Assembly: GCA_014380615.1 (NCBI GenBank)
Contig: JACMJM010000062.1
Coordinates: 1-64,000 of the forward strand
Origin: Sphingobacteriaceae bacterium
Lineage (GTDB): Bacteria; Bacteroidota; Bacteroidia; Sphingobacteriales; Sphingobacteriaceae
DNA length: 64,000 bases
Direction of reading: 5' to 3'
This document shows positions 62,969 through 64,000 of the stretch, piece by piece. The notes under the pieces were generated by a model that was not told where the DNA came from, did no database searches, and saw only the letters and a list, made by a program, of their open reading frames with translations. Numbering within the stretch: the stretch's first letter is position 1; every line of letters starts with the position of its first letter. The position numbers were made by a program, and so were the translations under genes.

Positions 62969-64000
62969 ATGGCAAAAACATTAGAAATTATGCACCCCAA
63001 TGCCTGCGGAATAGATATTGGGAGCAAGAACTTTTTTGTAGATCCAGGAGAAGATACAATCAAAGTATTTTCGACTTTTATCACAGACTGTCATGCTATC
63101 CGGGATTATTTGAAGTCTATGGATATTACTACCGTAGCCATGGAATCTATCGGAGTTTACTGGGTGATTTTGTATGCGGTACTTGAAGAGGCTGGCATTG
63201 ATGTTTTTTTGGTAAACGGGCGAGACGTGAAGAACGTTCCCGGGCGCAAAAGCGACGTAAAAGATTGCCAGTGGCTACGTCAACTTCATAGCTACGGCCT
63301 GTTACGAAAGAGCTTTATACCGGGCAGCGAAATTCGTAAAATTCGGAGTTATCTGCGCTTACGTCAAGACCATATCCGTGCTGCCGCTACCCAGGTTCAC
63401 CTGATGCAGAAATCCCTCACACAGATGAATATCCGGCTCACCGAAGTAATCAACGATATAACCGGAGTTAGTGGTCTGGCCATCATCAAAGCGATTCTGG
63501 CTGGCGAAAGAAACCCGGAAGTTCTTACTTCACTCTGCGTAAGCAGGATATTGAAAACCAAGAAAGAAGAAGTGTTAAAATCACTGGAAGGCTTTTATGC
63601 CCAGGAGCACCTGTTTTCATTAACTCATGCTTTTAAGACATGGGAGTATTATAACTCCCTGATTAAAGAGTGTGATGCCGAAGTGGAGCAGCAGCTCTTG
63701 TTGATGACTAAAGATAAGGATACAACTGGCACACCGGGCAAGCGCAAGCCGATACGGTACCATAAGCCAGAAATAAAAGACCTTCATGAGCCACTACTAA
63801 AGTTAAGCGGAGGTAAAGACCCTATAGGCATTGCCGGGATCACTGATTACAGTTTTTACAGATTGTGAGCGAAGTGGGAACAGATATGAGTCTATGGCCT
63901 ACAGAAAAGCATTTTACGAGTTGGCTTAAAGTAGCACCATTGAGGGCAAGTTCGGGCAAGATGAGTAAACGGATAAGTATGAAACGGCATAATAATGCAG
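62969..64000 (+). pseudogene. IS110-family transposase, frameshifted (3' end outside window)
   Basis: The frame from 62969 encodes the DEDD/RuvC-like domain: Asp16 (GIDIGSK), Glu59 (AMES), Asp96 and Asp99 (KSDVKDCQW). It continues through a helical region and ends at a TGA at 63866-63868. The expected C-terminal part continues in the -1 frame from a T-run at 63853-63857 as LQIVSEVGTDMSLWPTEKHF, then TSWLKVAPLRASSGKMSK to the edge of the window, where the SSGK serine could be the catalytic Ser of the C-terminal domain. A missing base in the T-run therefore inactivates the gene unless the ribosome shifts by -1. The terminus and right end of the element are outside the window. Confidence 0.85.

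Noticed and set aside
63850-63868. Programmed -1 frameshift in the IS110 transposase
   Set aside because: The run of five T gives a possible slip for one tRNA, but there is no canonical X-XXY-YYZ heptamer or clear downstream structure; a deletion is more likely.

Overview
The window reads as a Bacteroidota chromosome, most likely of the Sphingobacteriaceae (Pedobacter/Mucilaginibacter-like). The reasons are two proteins with type IX secretion (T9SS) C-terminal sorting domains, a SusC/TonB-receptor-like barrel, very large Fn3 and surface proteins, promoter-like TAnnTTTG elements, a DUF6526-like membrane protein, DUF2147, and 7TMR-DISM-type signalling. Moderate-to-low GC fits. The genus assignment is inference. 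No tRNA, rRNA or CRISPR was seen.

Region 1-25.2 kb is a surface and secretion region. On the minus strand lie the N-terminal 887 codons of a repeat-rich tail-fibre-like surface protein and a small T9SS-sorted protein. After a membrane-anchored esterase and a MITE-like 139-bp element comes a seven-gene plus-strand block (5.0-25.2 kb). It encodes an outer-membrane barrel; a 1738-aa exported protein with Fn3, a zincin-like site and a nuclease-like C-terminal domain; a small putative immunity protein; a 1561-aa exported giant; a 700-aa Fn3-repeat protein; a T9SS-sorted protein; and a 1406-aa tail-fibre-like protein. This is the best candidate for an undescribed system: a T9SS-associated giant surface apparatus carrying an exchangeable toxin/immunity cassette.

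Region 25.4-41.6 kb is ordinary metabolism and stress biology: PEP carboxylase, ThuA, a Gfo/Idh/MocA oxidoreductase, a MocR regulator divergent from GNAT-PhzF, an MBL hydrolase, a bacterial eRF1-like (baeRF) protein with a small partner, an SDR, a lipid kinase, a MerR regulator, a cold-shock protein and several small unknowns. A striking array of three 139-bp palindromic repeats sits at 32.7-33.1 kb.

Region 41.7-53.8 kb is signalling: a lone receiver, a TonB-receptor-like barrel behind a possible structured leader, and a compact plus-strand run (45.8-51.2 kb) of a GNAT-fold acyltransferase resembling autoinducer synthases, a SAM methyltransferase, a 7TMR-DISM histidine kinase, a receiver-kinase hybrid and a receiver. 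A second receiver and a membrane kinase face them. This could be a small-molecule signal synthesis and perception module.

Region 53.8-64 kb has a MITE-like repeat, glutamine synthetase II, and a trio of GS-like ligase, APH-like kinase and HAD-IIA phosphatase that looks like a small biosynthetic pathway. It is followed by general-stress genes (a small membrane protein, PRC-barrel/GspM-like, an RRM protein, EcsC), a decayed small gene, and an IS110-family transposase broken by a one-base frameshift and cut by the window end.
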